DNA from: Mobilicoccus caccae
Lineage (GTDB): Bacteria; Actinomycetota; Actinomycetes; Actinomycetales; Dermatophilaceae
NCBI RefSeq assembly: GCF_030161635.1
Contig: NZ_BSUO01000001.1
Coordinates: forward strand, 2,337,199-2,401,198
DNA length: 64,000 bases
Reading direction: 5' to 3'
In this document: one piece after another, positions 1-8,875 of the stretch
How positions within the stretch are numbered: the stretch's first letter is position 1
How the letters are laid out: every line of letters begins with the position of its first letter
Notes under the pieces: model-generated
Told to the model about the DNA's origin: nothing
What the model saw: only the letters and a program-made list of their open reading frames with translations
Database searches by the model: none
Program-made: the position numbers and the translations under genes

Positions 1-2
1 CC

Positions 3-200
3 GGACTCCCCGCCCCACTTCGTCTGCGCACGACCGGCAGCGAGGAGGAGGCGCGTATCCGCGCGGCCCTGGACGCGGCACTGGCACACGCGACGCCGGA
101 GTCCCCCGTCCTACCGGAGGCTCGCACAGGCCCATCGCGATCGGCCCGGCCCGGCTTCGCGGGCCCTCTCCACTCATCGCGACGCGCCCACCTGACGTGA
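3..200 (+). CDS. C-terminal tail of a gene cut by the window edge
   Basis: The third frame is open from the first bases to a TGA at 198-200 and encodes about 65 residues. The part nearest the edge has the look of a coding amphipathic helix rich in Glu, Arg and Ala, and the rest is a Ser/Arg/Pro-rich tail. No family can be recognised from this much sequence. The other two forward frames are Arg-rich and look like shadows. The call rests only on composition and on the stop position before the next operon. Confidence 0.35.
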   Translation, partial: GLPAPLRLRTTGSEEEARIRAALDAALAHATPESPVLPEARTGPSRSARPGFAGPLHSSRRAHLT

Positions 201-252
201 AAGCGGCCCAACTCCGGGCAGGGCGCCTCATGTGCCCGCCACACAGAGCCTT

Positions 253-277
253 GTATCGTGTAACGATACGCGTTACA
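253..277. promoter_or_regulatory. Overlapping inverted repeats, probable HigBA operator
   Basis: Positions 253-259 and 263-269 form a perfect 7-bp inverted repeat (gtatcgt, gta, acgatac). A second one (tgtaac at 259-264, gttaca at 272-277) overlaps it. Both lie immediately upstream of the GTG start of the toxin gene. Type II antitoxins of the HigA family normally bind such palindromes to repress their own operon, so an autoregulatory operator is the natural reading. Binding itself is inferred. Confidence 0.6.
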
Positions 278-285
278 TTCGATTC

Positions 286-564
286 GTGATCGTCAGCTTC
301 CGGCACAAGGGCTTGGAACGGCTGTACCGGGACGGGTCCAAACGGGGCGTGCAGGCGGCTCACGTGCCCAAGCTGAACCGAATCCTGTCTGCACTGGATG
401 TCGCCCAGACACCAGATGACCTTTCGATTCCCTCGTTTCGCACTCACCCGCTCAAGGGGGACCTAGCAGGTCATTGGTCGATCTGGGTCAACGGGAACTG
501 GCGAGTCACATTCCGCTTCATTGGAGCCGACGTCGAACTCGTCGACTACCAGGACTACCACTGA
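286..564 (+). CDS. higB: HigB/RelE-family toxin of a type II toxin-antitoxin pair
   Basis: This 92-residue protein begins with the family signature SFRHKGLERLYRDGS and has the later strand WSIWVNGNWRVTFRF, with the conserved Trp and Arg of HigB ribosome-dependent mRNA interferases. I chose the GTG at 286 because HigB proteins start two or three residues before the SF[R/K]HKGL motif. An ATG at 232 would add 18 residues encoded by the operator palindromes. The toxin would cleave mRNA on the ribosome when antitoxin is depleted. The antitoxin gene follows 12 bases later, in the toxin-first order typical of higBA. Confidence 0.85.
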   Translation: MIVSFRHKGLERLYRDGSKRGVQAAHVPKLNRILSALDVAQTPDDLSIPSFRTHPLKGDLAGHWSIWVNGNWRVTFRFIGADVELVDYQDYH

Positions 565-576
565 GAGGAGATGGGC

Positions 577-867
577 ATGGCGATGACGAACCCGGTCCAC
601 CCCGGCGAGCTGCTTCGAGAGGACGTGGTGAACGAACTGGGCCTTGGCGTGGGCGAAGCCGCCGCCCGCCTCGGCGTCTCCCGGGTGACGCTCAGCCGCG
701 TCCTCCACGGTCATGCCCGAATCAGCCCGAACCTCGCCGTTCGCCTGGAAGAGGCGGGCGTGGGTACGGCCCGCGCGTGGCTGGCGATGCAGACGGCCCA
801 CGATCTGGCGCACGAACTCGCTGCTGGGAGACCCGAGGTCAAGAGGCTCGACTCCGCCGCGGTCTGA
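577..867 (+). CDS. higA: HigA-family antitoxin, XRE-type DNA-binding protein
   Basis: The 96-residue protein starts with the HigA hallmark HPGELLRED and carries a helix-turn-helix (roughly residues 25-50: GEAAARLGVSRVTLSRVLHG). It should neutralise the upstream toxin and repress the operon through the palindromes at 253-277. Three in-frame ATGs are close together. The one at 577 is preferred because GAGGAG ends six bases before it, whereas the ATG at 571 touches that Shine-Dalgarno. The short C-terminal tail after the DNA-binding domain is normal for the family. Confidence 0.85.
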   Translation: MAMTNPVHPGELLREDVVNELGLGVGEAAARLGVSRVTLSRVLHGHARISPNLAVRLEEAGVGTARAWLAMQTAHDLAHELAAGRPEVKRLDSAAV

Positions 868-1092
868 CGACGCATCTGGGTCGTTGCGGAACTTCTCATC
901 AGCAGCGACATCACGCGCGTCCACGGCGGTTCGGTCGCCCCTGCAGCTCGCGAGCGAGTTCTCATCCCCTCACCCAGGCCGCGATGCAGGCCCTCCGGCC
1001 GCGCTGCTCGTAACGTCAGACGGCCTTGTGGACTCAAGGACTGTCGGTGCCCGGTGCTGAGATGACGCCACACCACCGGCGAGAGGAACCTG

Positions 1093-1509
1093 ATGAACGT
1101 CCAGACACTGGAGACGGAGCTGCGCGTGATGGCCGAGCACCTGACCTTGCCCAGGGAGGGCGAGTGTCTCGTCTGCTACGTCTACCGGATGCTGGAGTTC
1201 GGCTGCACCGGGGCGCGATGGATCACTCGCTTTCGCGACCTGCGCGCCCCGCGAGCGACCGCCCTGCTCGACCGATTGATGAGCAGGGGCGCATGTTGCG
1301 ATTGCGAGATGCTCTACAACGCCTACGAGCTGCGCGAACGCTTCCGCACTCGTCCCACTCACGCTTTCATCTACGACCCCGCCTACCCCGATGACCCGCC
1401 GATGATCGAAGAGGAGGACCCAGGCTTCCCGGACCCCATGCCCGCCTGCCTCACCGTGCGCCGAGGGTCGACCCAACCTTGCGGCCTCTGGCAACGTCGC
1501 TACCTGTGA
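1093..1509 (+). CDS. DUF2695 domain protein
   Basis: The 138-residue soluble protein contains a cysteine-bearing segment ECLVCYVYRMLEFGC and, later, CCDCEMLYNAYELRERF. The second segment matches the CDCEVL-type core of DUF2695, a small actinobacterial family of unknown function. The acidic stretch near residues 95-110 and the Arg-rich end are not recognisable. GAGAGGA about eight bases upstream supports the ATG at 1093. Nothing in the neighbourhood indicates a role, and the 225 bases before the gene show no feature I can support. Confidence 0.65.
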   Translation: MNVQTLETELRVMAEHLTLPREGECLVCYVYRMLEFGCTGARWITRFRDLRAPRATALLDRLMSRGACCDCEMLYNAYELRERFRTRPTHAFIYDPAYPDDPPMIEEEDPGFPDPMPACLTVRRGSTQPCGLWQRRYL

Positions 1510-1628
1510 CGTGCACCCACGGTGAGTGATCGAATCTGGTTCGCTCTCAGGCGAGCGCCGAACACTGTTGTCCCGGGACCTGAGCAGACGAGGCGAGTCG
1601 CATCGACTGGGCCCGAGCGCCGCCAGCG

Positions 1629-2008
1629 TTACAGCACGTATCCCGCGACCAGCTTGTTCAGCCGTGCCACGTCGGTGCGTCCGGTGAACTCGAAGCGGAC
1701 CTTGCCGAGCCCCGAGAACCACAAGTCGAGCTCCGCGTCGAGGTCGAAGGTGCCCGCGGTCTCCGTCAAGAAGGCGACGACCTTGGAGAAGGGCAGCGAA
1801 CGTGAAGTCCTTCTTCTTGCCGGTGAGGCCCTGGACGTTGACGGCGATGATCCGCTTGTCGGTGAAACACGACGTAGTCGCGGATCCCCTTGTACGCGCC
1901 GGGGTCTGCTCCCCCACCAGGAGCAGAGGGTCCGCATCCGTTCGATCGCGCGCCGACAGGCGTCCGCGGCCGGGCGTCGGGCGGAGAGGCGACGTCCGCC
2001 GGGACCAC
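1629..2008 (-). pseudogene. Broken PH-domain (YvbH/bPH_1-like) protein gene
   Basis: Pieces of one bacterial PH-domain protein appear in three frames of the minus strand. They are, in order, LLLVGEQ, then AYKGIRDYVVF, then FTDKRIIAVNVQGLTGKKKD, then FSKVVAFLTETAGTFDLDAE through to the end. These match the usual order of the family, which is a GEQ strand, a Y-[K/Q]-IRD strand, TDKRII, the GLTGKK turn and ETAGTFDLDAEL. At least three single-base changes separate the pieces (about 1900, 1877 and 1799), so the gene cannot be translated as given. Sequencing error is possible because other genes here show single indels, but three in 350 bases is more than elsewhere. The start is unclear. Confidence 0.6.
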
Positions 2009-2105
2009 GCCGACCCATCCCCAGCCCGCTGCGCGACGGCGTCCCGGCCGGCTGCCACCTCAGATAGCGTGGACGCCGCCCAGCCCCAGACATCCGGAGG
2101 TCAGC

Positions 2106-3941
2106 ATGGTCCGCAAACGCCGTCGCACCGAACCTCGCCGAGACGCGACCCGGCGGCGGCCCACCGCGCGGCACGACTCTCCTCGGGCCGAGGATCAACC
2201 GCTGATCGCCGGGTTCCGTGAAGCGCTGCGCACGCCCGACGGCATCGCGATGCTCGACGTGATGGGTGGGATCGTCGAGGCGACCCGGCAGGACCGGGCA
2301 AACGTGCTGCGATCGGAGTCGCCCGTCGACCTGGCCGAACTCGTGCAGACGTTCATCGAGGTCGATATCGCGGAGACGACGGCGGCCCTGCACGTGATCG
2401 CCGCGTACATCGAGGACGACGTCCTGCGGGTACGGATCCGGCGCGAGCTGAAGACGCGCCGTCAACCCATGCCGGAGGCGGTCAGCTCCGTTGCCGAGCT
2501 CCAGGTCACGCAGGCGTGGCGACTCAGCACCCCGCCCGGTGACACCGATGACATCCTGCTCGCGCTCTCCCCTCGGGTCCCTGGCTGCGTACTGGTCCAC
2601 ATCGATTGCAACGTCGGGATCGTCGCCGACGCGTTCACGCTGTCCTTGGCCCCCCAGGAGGTGCTCGATCGCTTCCGGGAGGCCGCCCCCGGCTCCATCA
2701 CGGTGCGCGAACTGTCCCCGGCCGACGCCCGCGCCCGCCTCGAAGGACCGATCGACTTGGGAGACATCATGATCCCCCCGGTCGAGACCGAGACCTGGCC
2801 CGGGACGCGCCCGTTGCTGCGCATGCTGTGCCGTCGCCTCCCCGAGGGCGGTACGGGTTACCCCATGGACGCGGCAGACACCGACCAGGACGCCATCGTG
2901 CGCTCGGTCCTGGCCACTCGCGCCGCAGCGCATCTCGACGACACGCCGGGCTCCGATGACGTCGACATCGTGCAGACGCTGGTGTGGCTCACCGGATTCC
3001 TCGGGTTCTTCGAGCCACTGCGCTGGTCCCCTGAACGCGCCGATGCCATCCTCCTCGACCTCGTTCCGCGCAAGGTCATGGCGGACTCCGCGTACCTGCG
3101 GCGTGTCCCCGAGGTGCTGACGGCGCTCGTCCGGGCAGCCGCCGAACTCGGCCACACGACGCCGATGGTGGCGGGCACGACCGCCGAGGCGATCCGGGAT
3201 CTGACGACCGACTACCTCGAGGCCATCGACACGTCGCGCCCCACCCCTGGGGACGAGGCGCGCCGGCTCGCCCTCGCCGCCCTGGGTACGAGACCCCGCG
3301 TCGGGGAGATACGACTCGACGCGCTCGAGACGGTGATGGGCGGGCCCGAGGCGCTGGGCGAGCTCGACCTCGACGCCCTCGATGAGCTGGTGGACCGACC
3401 GCTGGACCTGGCCGACGCACCGCGGCCGGTGCGTGACGCCGCGACGGCCGTCGACGATCTGGCGCGTGGCGCCATCGACGCGCTCATCGACCCGACGCTG
3501 CGCGGCGAGTACCGGGCCGCCGTGCGCACGCTGATCGATCGGCTCGCCGCCGGTGCCCCGGAGACGTTGCGCCGCGGGAAACCCGTCAACACCGCCGCCG
3601 CCCTGTGCTGGACCGTCGGACGCGCCAACGACCTCCTCGGCGAAGAGACCCGGATGCATGCCATCCGGCACTCCATGTCCGTGGGCCCGGAGGCGGCCCA
3701 ACGCCACCCCGCGCCCGAACCCGTCCCGGTCAAGACGCTGTTCGCGCACCTCGGTGTCTCCGGCGCCGTGACCAGCCGCGCCGCGACACTGCTGAGCGCC
3801 ATCGGGTACGAGCCCACGTGGGTGATGGGCGACTCCTACGCCCTCGGCGATCCCACGCTGCTCACCTCCGAGAAGCGGCGGCGCGTCGCCCTCGAACGCG
3901 ACCGGTGGGCGCCTGATCCCGGGGAAGACGTCGACGCCTGA
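2106..3941 (+). CDS. Large conserved-looking hypothetical protein
   Basis: The frame encodes 611 residues from an ATG placed five bases after GGAGG. The upstream extension of the frame to 1890 is therefore not needed. I do not recognise a family. The first 25 residues are very basic (MVRKRRRTEPRRD), and the rest alternates acidic helices with short hydrophobic strands. There is no signal peptide or clear membrane span. A segment near residues 290-320 (DIVQTLVWLTGFLGFFEPLRW) is hydrophobic, and the last 60 residues resemble a small basic helical domain. Base composition and codon pattern match the neighbours. It stands alone, with the broken PH gene divergent upstream and a repeat element downstream. 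Confidence 0.7.
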   Translation: MVRKRRRTEPRRDATRRRPTARHDSPRAEDQPLIAGFREALRTPDGIAMLDVMGGIVEATRQDRANVLRSESPVDLAELVQTFIEVDIAETTAALHVIAAYIEDDVLRVRIRRELKTRRQPMPEAVSSVAELQVTQAWRLSTPPGDTDDILLALSPRVPGCVLVHIDCNVGIVADAFTLSLAPQEVLDRFREAAPGSITVRELSPADARARLEGPIDLGDIMIPPVETETWPGTRPLLRMLCRRLPEGGTGYPMDAADTDQDAIVRSVLATRAAAHLDDTPGSDDVDIVQTLVWLTGFLGFFEPLRWSPERADAILLDLVPRKVMADSAYLRRVPEVLTALVRAAAELGHTTPMVAGTTAEAIRDLTTDYLEAIDTSRPTPGDEARRLALAALGTRPRVGEIRLDALETVMGGPEALGELDLDALDELVDRPLDLADAPRPVRDAATAVDDLARGAIDALIDPTLRGEYRAAVRTLIDRLAAGAPETLRRGKPVNTAAALCWTVGRANDLLGEETRMHAIRHSMSVGPEAAQRHPAPEPVPVKTLFAHLGVSGAVTSRAATLLSAIGYEPTWVMGDSYALGDPTLLTSEKRRRVALERDRWAPDPGEDVDA

Positions 3942-3966
3942 GCTCAAGACTTCCGTTCACCCGGAT

Positions 3967-4085
3967 CGAAGAACAACATCGACGACGCCGACCGCGCGGC
4001 GCTTCGGGCCGCACATCCCTGACCTGCACAGACGCGATGTCGAGACGGGCGAGGCCGCTGGCGACGTCGTCGGTGTTGTTCTTCG
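3967..4085. repeat. MITE-like repeat, copy A
   Basis: A 119-bp non-coding unit is bounded by 20-bp terminal inverted repeats (3967-3986 and 4066-4085) that differ at one position. The left end reads cgaagaacaacatcgacgac. The same ends, and two internal blocks in the same order (gcgcttcgg at 3999-4007, tgacctgc at 4020-4027), recur at 17976-18092. No coding capacity is visible. The remainder of the 3942-4272 gap holds nothing else that I can support except the AGGAG ribosome site of the next gene. Confidence 0.7.
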
Positions 4086-4272
4086 TTCGCCGTGACCCCG
4101 CCGGATGCGGCGTCTGTTCGTGAGGGGTTTCGGCCGGACGCGAGTCATGCCAGCAATCGCCCGTTCTTCCACTGCCTACGCGACGGCATCGAAGCCCGCC
4201 CGACGCCCGTGATCACCGCTACGGTGTGACGATCTGTCCCCGGGAGTCCCCCCGTCCCGCTTAGGAGAATGA

Positions 4273-5618
4273 ATGGGCATCGTCGCCCTTGCGGTGTTCA
4301 TCGCCGTCACGGTGGTCTGCAACGTCGCCCTCAAGCGCAACATCGCCGAGGCCCTGCTGGTGGCCCTCGTCGCCACATCCCTCGTCGGCGGTACCAACGC
4401 CCCGAGTCTGCTCCTGGATTCGGTGGTCGACGCGGCCAACAACGACGTCACGTTCGCGGGAATGGCCTTCGTCTTCATGGGCGTGATCGTCGCCCAGACC
4501 GGCCTCATCGAGCGGCTCATCGAGATCTTCAACTCGATCTTCGGCCGCCTGCGCGGCGGCGCCGCCTACGTCTCGACCGCCGGATCGGCCGCGATCGGTC
4601 TGGTGGCCGGCTCCACGGCAGGCAATGCCGCGACGGTGGGTTCGGTGACGATCCCGTGGATGAAGGAGAACGGGTGGTCCTCGACGCGAGCGGCGACGCT
4701 CGTGGCGGGCAACTCCGGCCTCGGCGTCTCGCTGCCGCCGAACTCGACGATGTTCATCGTCCTGGGCGCCGCTCCGGTCGCGGCGCTCGACGTCACCGCG
4801 GGGCAGGTGTACGTCGCCCTCCTGGTGGCGGGCGCGTACGCCGTGGTCTACCGCATGATCGTCGTGCTGATCTGGACCCGGATGGACGGCATCCACGCCG
4901 CCTCCGAACGCCAGCGCCTCCCCCTGCGCGAGTCACTGCGCACCGGCTGGTCCTCGCTGCTGATCTTCATCGGCATCCTCGTCCCGGTGGCGCTGACGTT
5001 CGGCCCGATCTACGACTTCCTGTCCCACCCGGACCGCCTGGGTGAGGCCATGGACAGCGTGTCGATCATCGTCCACGTCCCGATCCTCATCTCGGCGATC
5101 GCGCTGATCGAGGGGCGGAAGCGGCTCCGCGGACGGTGGGGCTCGCTGCGCAACGCCATGAAGGCCGAGGCGCCGCAGTTCGCCACGGTCGGCATCTCCC
5201 TGTTCGCCGCCCTGGCCGCCTCCAACATCATGTCCGAGCTCGGCGTCGGTCCTCAGATCACTGGCGCTATCGACTCCTGGGACCTGTCCAAGCCGCTCGT
5301 GATCCTCCTCGTCGGCCTGCTGTGCATCGTGGTGGCCACGCCGCTGTCCTCGACCGCCACCGCGGCGGCGATCGGGGCGCCCGCCGTCGTCGCGATGTCC
5401 GCGCTCGGGGTCCCCCGGTGGTGGCCGTGTGCACGGTGCTGCTCTGTACCTCGACCGAGGGCGCTTCCCCGCCGGTCGGCGCGCCCATCTATCTGGCCAC
5501 CGGTATCGCGAACGTCGAACCCAAGAAGACCTTCGTGCCACTCATCATCTGGTTCGTGCTCCCCATCGTCGGCCTGTCCTGGCTGGTCGGCATGGGCTTC
5601 CTGCCGCTCCCCCACTGA
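4273..5618 (+). CDS. TRAP-type large permease (DctM-like), one frameshift in this sequence
   Basis: This is a membrane protein with many hydrophobic spans and the pattern of DctM/TRAP large permeases. It has a re-entrant Ser/Gly-rich segment around residues 100-155 (GSTAGNAATVGSVTIPWMKENG, then SLPPNSTMFIVLG) and a matching motif near the end (TSTEGASPPVGAPIYLATGI). It should transport a carboxylate using an ion gradient. The frame breaks at a C run at 5412-5416, where one missing C would join the two halves. With one base restored the gene is 1347 nt, or 448 residues. AGGAG lies five bases before the ATG. No periplasmic DctP partner is nearby, so the substrate is unknown and the transporter may be atypical. 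Confidence 0.7.
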
Positions 5619-5627
5619 TCGGAAGGC

Positions 5628-5867
5628 ATGATGAAGAAGCTTCTCGACACCCTGTTCTGGGCCTCTCTGGCCGGGTTCGTGCTGCTCGGTGCTGTGGTGG
5701 TCTTCGGCCAGATCGCAGGGACCGTCCTGCACCAGCGCGACTGGGTCACCGCCCTGGACGGCTGGCCCAGCTCCGCCGCCTTCGTCATCTCCACCGTGTG
5801 TGCCCTGGCGGCATTCGTCCTGCAGTACCTGCGCTCCGACGATGAGGAGGCGGCCGGCGAGGGATGA
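5628..5867 (+). CDS. Small two-helix membrane protein
   Basis: The 79-residue protein has two hydrophobic spans (about residues 8-30 and 45-66) and an acidic tail (DDEEAAGEG). It begins nine bases after the permease stop, so the two are probably co-transcribed. Position and topology suggest an accessory subunit of that transporter, but it is too short for a standard four-helix DctQ protein and I recognise no family. The 281 bases that follow, up to the next start, contain no open frame or hairpin that I would defend. Confidence 0.6.
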   Translation: MMKKLLDTLFWASLAGFVLLGAVVVFGQIAGTVLHQRDWVTALDGWPSSAAFVISTVCALAAFVLQYLRSDDEEAAGEG

Positions 5868-6148
5868 CGACGCGGGGTGGAGTCCGCGGCCCCACGGGCC
5901 CCGTGCTCACGGGCGATCTGCGTGGTTGACCGTGCGGGGGCAGTTGCAGGCGGGAGATGGGCAGACCGGGGAGCCCGTCCCCGATCGGCGACCCGAGATC
6001 GAATTCATCGCATCGTCGCCGGGCCTTGTCATGTCGAACGCAGGCTTCGACGGTTCGTTGTCTCCCGTGCTGGGCGATGCCGCCGGCGCGCATCCGTCCT
6101 GGTTCACTGAGGGTCCCCTCCGTTCCATCTCCGCACAGGAGCCGATCC

Positions 6149-7627
6149 ATGCCTGCCGCCACAGCCGTCGCCGCCCCCACGGAACGGAAAGGGGGTGACC
6201 GGTTCGCGACGCATCGGGTGCTGCCCGCCGCCGTCGCACTGCTCCTCATCTACGGCATCGCCGAGCTCGTCGGGTATCACATCAACGCCGTGGTGCTCAC
6301 GATCGTCGTGATGATCGCCCTGTGCCTCGCGAAGGTCCCGGTCGCGATCGCCCTCATCAGCGCCGCGATGCTCGGGGCGCTTCACGCGGGGCTCTCGATG
6401 GAGGACGCCCTCACCGGCTTCAACGACAACCTCCTCGTCGGAGCCCAGGTCGGCCTCACCTACGTGATGATCGGGGCCTTCGCCGTCGCCCTCGCGCGCA
6501 GCGGCCTGCTCGAGATGCTGGCCCGCGCGGTCTCCCGCCGCGTCGGCAGCGACCCGGCTGCCACCGGACGCCGCGTCAAGTGGGGCCTGTTCGCGCTCTT
6601 CGTGGTGGCGTCGCTGCTGTCGCAGAACCTCGTGCCGGTGCACATCGCGTTCATCCCGATCCTCATCCCGCCGTTGCTGGGCGTGCTCGACCGGTTGCGC
6701 GTCGACCGCCGCGCCGTGGCCTGCATCCTCGCCTGCTCGATCAGCGCCAGCTACCTGCTCATCCCCACCGGCTTCGGCGCGATCTTCCTCAACGAGATCC
6801 TTCTCGCCAACATCAACCAGGTCGGCGCCCGCGTCGGGTTGAGCGCCACCGCAGACATGGCTCCCAAGGCGATGTTCCTGCCCGTCATGGGCCTGTTCGC
6901 CGGAATGCTCGTCGCCGTCTTCGTCACCTACCGCAAACCGCGCGACTACGGCGCCCCACTCGAGCAGCCCATGACCCCGGAGAACCCCGATGCCGCCACC
7001 ACGCGCATCGCCCCGCTGCAGCTCATCCTCACGTGCGTCGCCCTCGCGGTGGCGCTGGCGTTCCAGATCATGTTCGACTCGCTGCTGCTCGGCGCGATGG
7101 CGGGGTTCCTGATCCTCTCGGTCTCCGGGATCTTCCGCTGGCAGGAGCAGGACGACGTGTTCACCACCGGCCTGCGCATGATGGCCCAGATCGCCGTGAT
7201 CATCACGATCGCCTCCGGCTTCGCGGGCGTACTGCAGGCCACGGGGGAGGTCGAACCGCTGATCCAGGCGTCGGCCGCGCTCATCGGTGACAACCAGGCC
7301 CTCGGCGCGTTCGTCATGCTGTTCGTGGGCCTGTTCATCACCATCGGGTTCGGTGACTCGTTCGCGAGCGTGCCGATTCTCGCCCCCATCTACGTGCCGC
7401 TGGCCGTGATGCTCGGGTTCGAACCCCTCGCCGTGATGTCGCTGCTCGGTGCCGCCGCAGCCCTCGGCGACGCCGGCTCGCCCGCCTCCACGATCTCCCT
7501 CGGAGCCACGGCCGGCCTCGACGCCGACGGTCGCCACGACCACATCCGCGACACCGTCATCCCCACCTTCCTGCACTGCAACATCGGCATGCTGCTGTTC
7601 GCCTGGGCCGCCGCGATGATCCTCTGA
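6149..7627 (+). CDS. Na+/H+ antiporter-family (YuiF-like) transporter
   Basis: This 492-residue polytopic membrane protein has about twelve hydrophobic spans. It matches the NhaC-superfamily YuiF group, with SQNLVPVHIAFIPILIPPLL in the middle and a C-terminal GAAAALGDAGSPASTISLGA segment. Family members exchange Na+ for H+, or carry amino acids or carboxylates with such coupling. The substrate cannot be read from sequence. AGGAG seven bases before the ATG at 6149 fixes the start, although the frame is open further upstream. It lies downstream of the TRAP-like pair but 281 bases away, so it may have its own promoter. Confidence 0.75.
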   Translation: MPAATAVAAPTERKGGDRFATHRVLPAAVALLLIYGIAELVGYHINAVVLTIVVMIALCLAKVPVAIALISAAMLGALHAGLSMEDALTGFNDNLLVGAQVGLTYVMIGAFAVALARSGLLEMLARAVSRRVGSDPAATGRRVKWGLFALFVVASLLSQNLVPVHIAFIPILIPPLLGVLDRLRVDRRAVACILACSISASYLLIPTGFGAIFLNEILLANINQVGARVGLSATADMAPKAMFLPVMGLFAGMLVAVFVTYRKPRDYGAPLEQPMTPENPDAATTRIAPLQLILTCVALAVALAFQIMFDSLLLGAMAGFLILSVSGIFRWQEQDDVFTTGLRMMAQIAVIITIASGFAGVLQATGEVEPLIQASAALIGDNQALGAFVMLFVGLFITIGFGDSFASVPILAPIYVPLAVMLGFEPLAVMSLLGAAAALGDAGSPASTISLGATAGLDADGRHDHIRDTVIPTFLHCNIGMLLFAWAAAMIL

Positions 7628-7634
7628 GCAGCGC

Positions 7635-8015
7635 TCACACCCACTGCACGAGCTGCACGATGATCCCGTTCGGGTCTTCGTACTGGCAGAAGCGCTCGCC
7701 CCACGGCTCGGTCTCGGGAGGCGTGACCACGGTGGCCCCCTCACGCGCGATCTGCTCGTGGGCGGCGTCGAGGTCGTCGACCACGAACACCAGCAACAGA
7801 CCCTCCCCGGCGCTGCCCGCCTTGGAGGCGGGCTTGAAGGTGCCGAGCCCTGTCTTGAGGAAGATGACGTTCGAGCCACCCGTCGGATGAGCGAGCGAGA
7901 CGAAGTCGTCACCGTGCTCCATCTCCGTGACGAATCCGAGGTGATGGCGCAGGAATTCCGCCGAGAGGCGCGGCTCGGGCACGTTGAGGGAGATGGCCGT
8001 CTGCGTGATGTTCAT
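7635..8015 (-). CDS. VOC-superfamily (glyoxalase-like) protein
   Basis: The 126-residue protein has the beta-alpha-beta-beta-beta repeat of the vicinal oxygen chelate fold. The first half (MNITQTAISLNVPEPRLSAEF) is followed by FVVDDLDAAHEQIAREGATVV and FCQYEDPNGIIVQLVQWV, with the usual Glu/Asp near the metal site (YEDPNG). Members bind metabolites, resist drugs or act as lyases or dioxygenases, and the substrate is unknown here. The gene lies 66 bases downstream of a TetR gene on the same strand and is probably co-transcribed with it. It converges with the YuiF gene only seven bases away. Confidence 0.8.
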   Translation of the reverse strand: MNITQTAISLNVPEPRLSAEFLRHHLGFVTEMEHGDDFVSLAHPTGGSNVIFLKTGLGTFKPASKAGSAGEGLLLVFVVDDLDAAHEQIAREGATVVTPPETEPWGERFCQYEDPNGIIVQLVQWV

Positions 8016-8081
8016 CTGATGACGATGCGCCCGATCGGTGTGACGCGCGACCTCAGGCCTCGGGGATCCGCACCGAGCTCG

Positions 8082-8794
8082 TCAGCCTTGAATCCCCACG
8101 ATGATGTCGTCGACGACACGCTCGGCGACCGCGCGCACCACCTGCGGCTCCGCCCCACGCAGCGGACCGTGCACCATGAGCTCCGCGCATCCGTGCACGG
8201 CCGACCAGCAGGAGAACTCCGCACCGGCTCGCCGCTCGGCGGAGAGAGCGCCGGACGTGACGCAGTCCTCGAGCGCCGCCAGGAGTTCCGCGAACGGCGG
8301 GACCTCCTCGAGTCGCGCCTGACCCCCGGCCCGGTGACGGCACCGTCGGAAGGCGAGGCATCGTCGGGCCGGGCCGCTTCTCCGAAGAAGGCGAGTTCGA
8401 ACCAGCCCGGCTCGTCGACGGCGAACTCGATGTACCCCAGACCCACCCCGCGCAGCCGCCACAGCGCCACCTGGGCCCGCTCCTCCGCCTCGGCCGGGCC
8501 AGGCCGCGCGATGTCGGCCGAGGCACCAGCGCCGTCCCCCTGCGCATCGATCCGTGCGCGCATCCTGGTCGCCATGAGTTCCTGGATCTCGCGGCCGAGC
8601 GCGCTCATGAGTGCCGCCCGGTCGCGGAAGTGGCGATAGGCGGCCGCCGGGGACACCCCGGCACGGCGGGTCACCTCGCGCAGGGACAGGGCGGACGGCC
8701 CTTCTCTGCGGGCGATCTCCAGCCCCTCGGCCACGAGCGCCGCACGCAGGTCGCCGTGGTGGTACGGACCTGATTTCCCGGCCACCCTTGACAT
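8082..8794 (-). CDS. TetR-family regulator, one frameshift in this sequence
   Basis: The N-terminal 60 residues are a standard TetR helix-turn-helix (YHHGDLRAALVAEGLEIAR, then LSLREVTRRAGVSPAAAYRHF). The C-terminal ligand domain continues in another frame after a G run (8323-8327 on the plus strand), and one missing base reconciles them. The corrected gene is 714 nt, 237 residues, and ends in VVDDIIVGIQG. The ATG at 8794 is chosen because GGAGGGGAG precedes it directly. It is divergent from a DUF899 gene across a palindrome (8817-8847). A local repressor of the DUF899 and VOC genes is the likely role. Confidence 0.75.
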
Positions 8795-8816
8795 CTCCCC
8801 TCCGGCAAGTTTACGG

Positions 8817-8847
8817 TGTTCACACACGGATGTTTCCTGTGTTTACA
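8817..8847. promoter_or_regulatory. Probable TetR operator in the tetR/DUF899 divergent region
   Basis: The arms tgttcacaca (8817-8826) and tgtgtttaca (8838-8847) form an inverted repeat matching at 8 of 10 positions across 11 bases. It sits between the two divergent starts. A possible plus-strand -35 (ttgaca, 8788-8793) with a weak -10 17 bases later (ttacgg, 8811-8816) would place transcription initiation on this repeat. Control by the adjacent TetR protein is inferred from position. Confidence 0.5.
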
Positions 8848-8875
8848 TCCACCGTAGCCCATCTCAGGGAGCATC

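Noticed and set aside
1629..3947. A 772-codon open frame on the minus strand
   Set aside because: It is antisense to the well-started 611-residue gene, and only its last ~55 codons (the PH-domain piece) look coding. The rest is a GC-driven shadow.
6104..7912. A 602-codon minus-strand frame across the YuiF-like gene
   Set aside because: Arg/Gly/Asp-rich shadow sequence opposite a clear membrane transporter.
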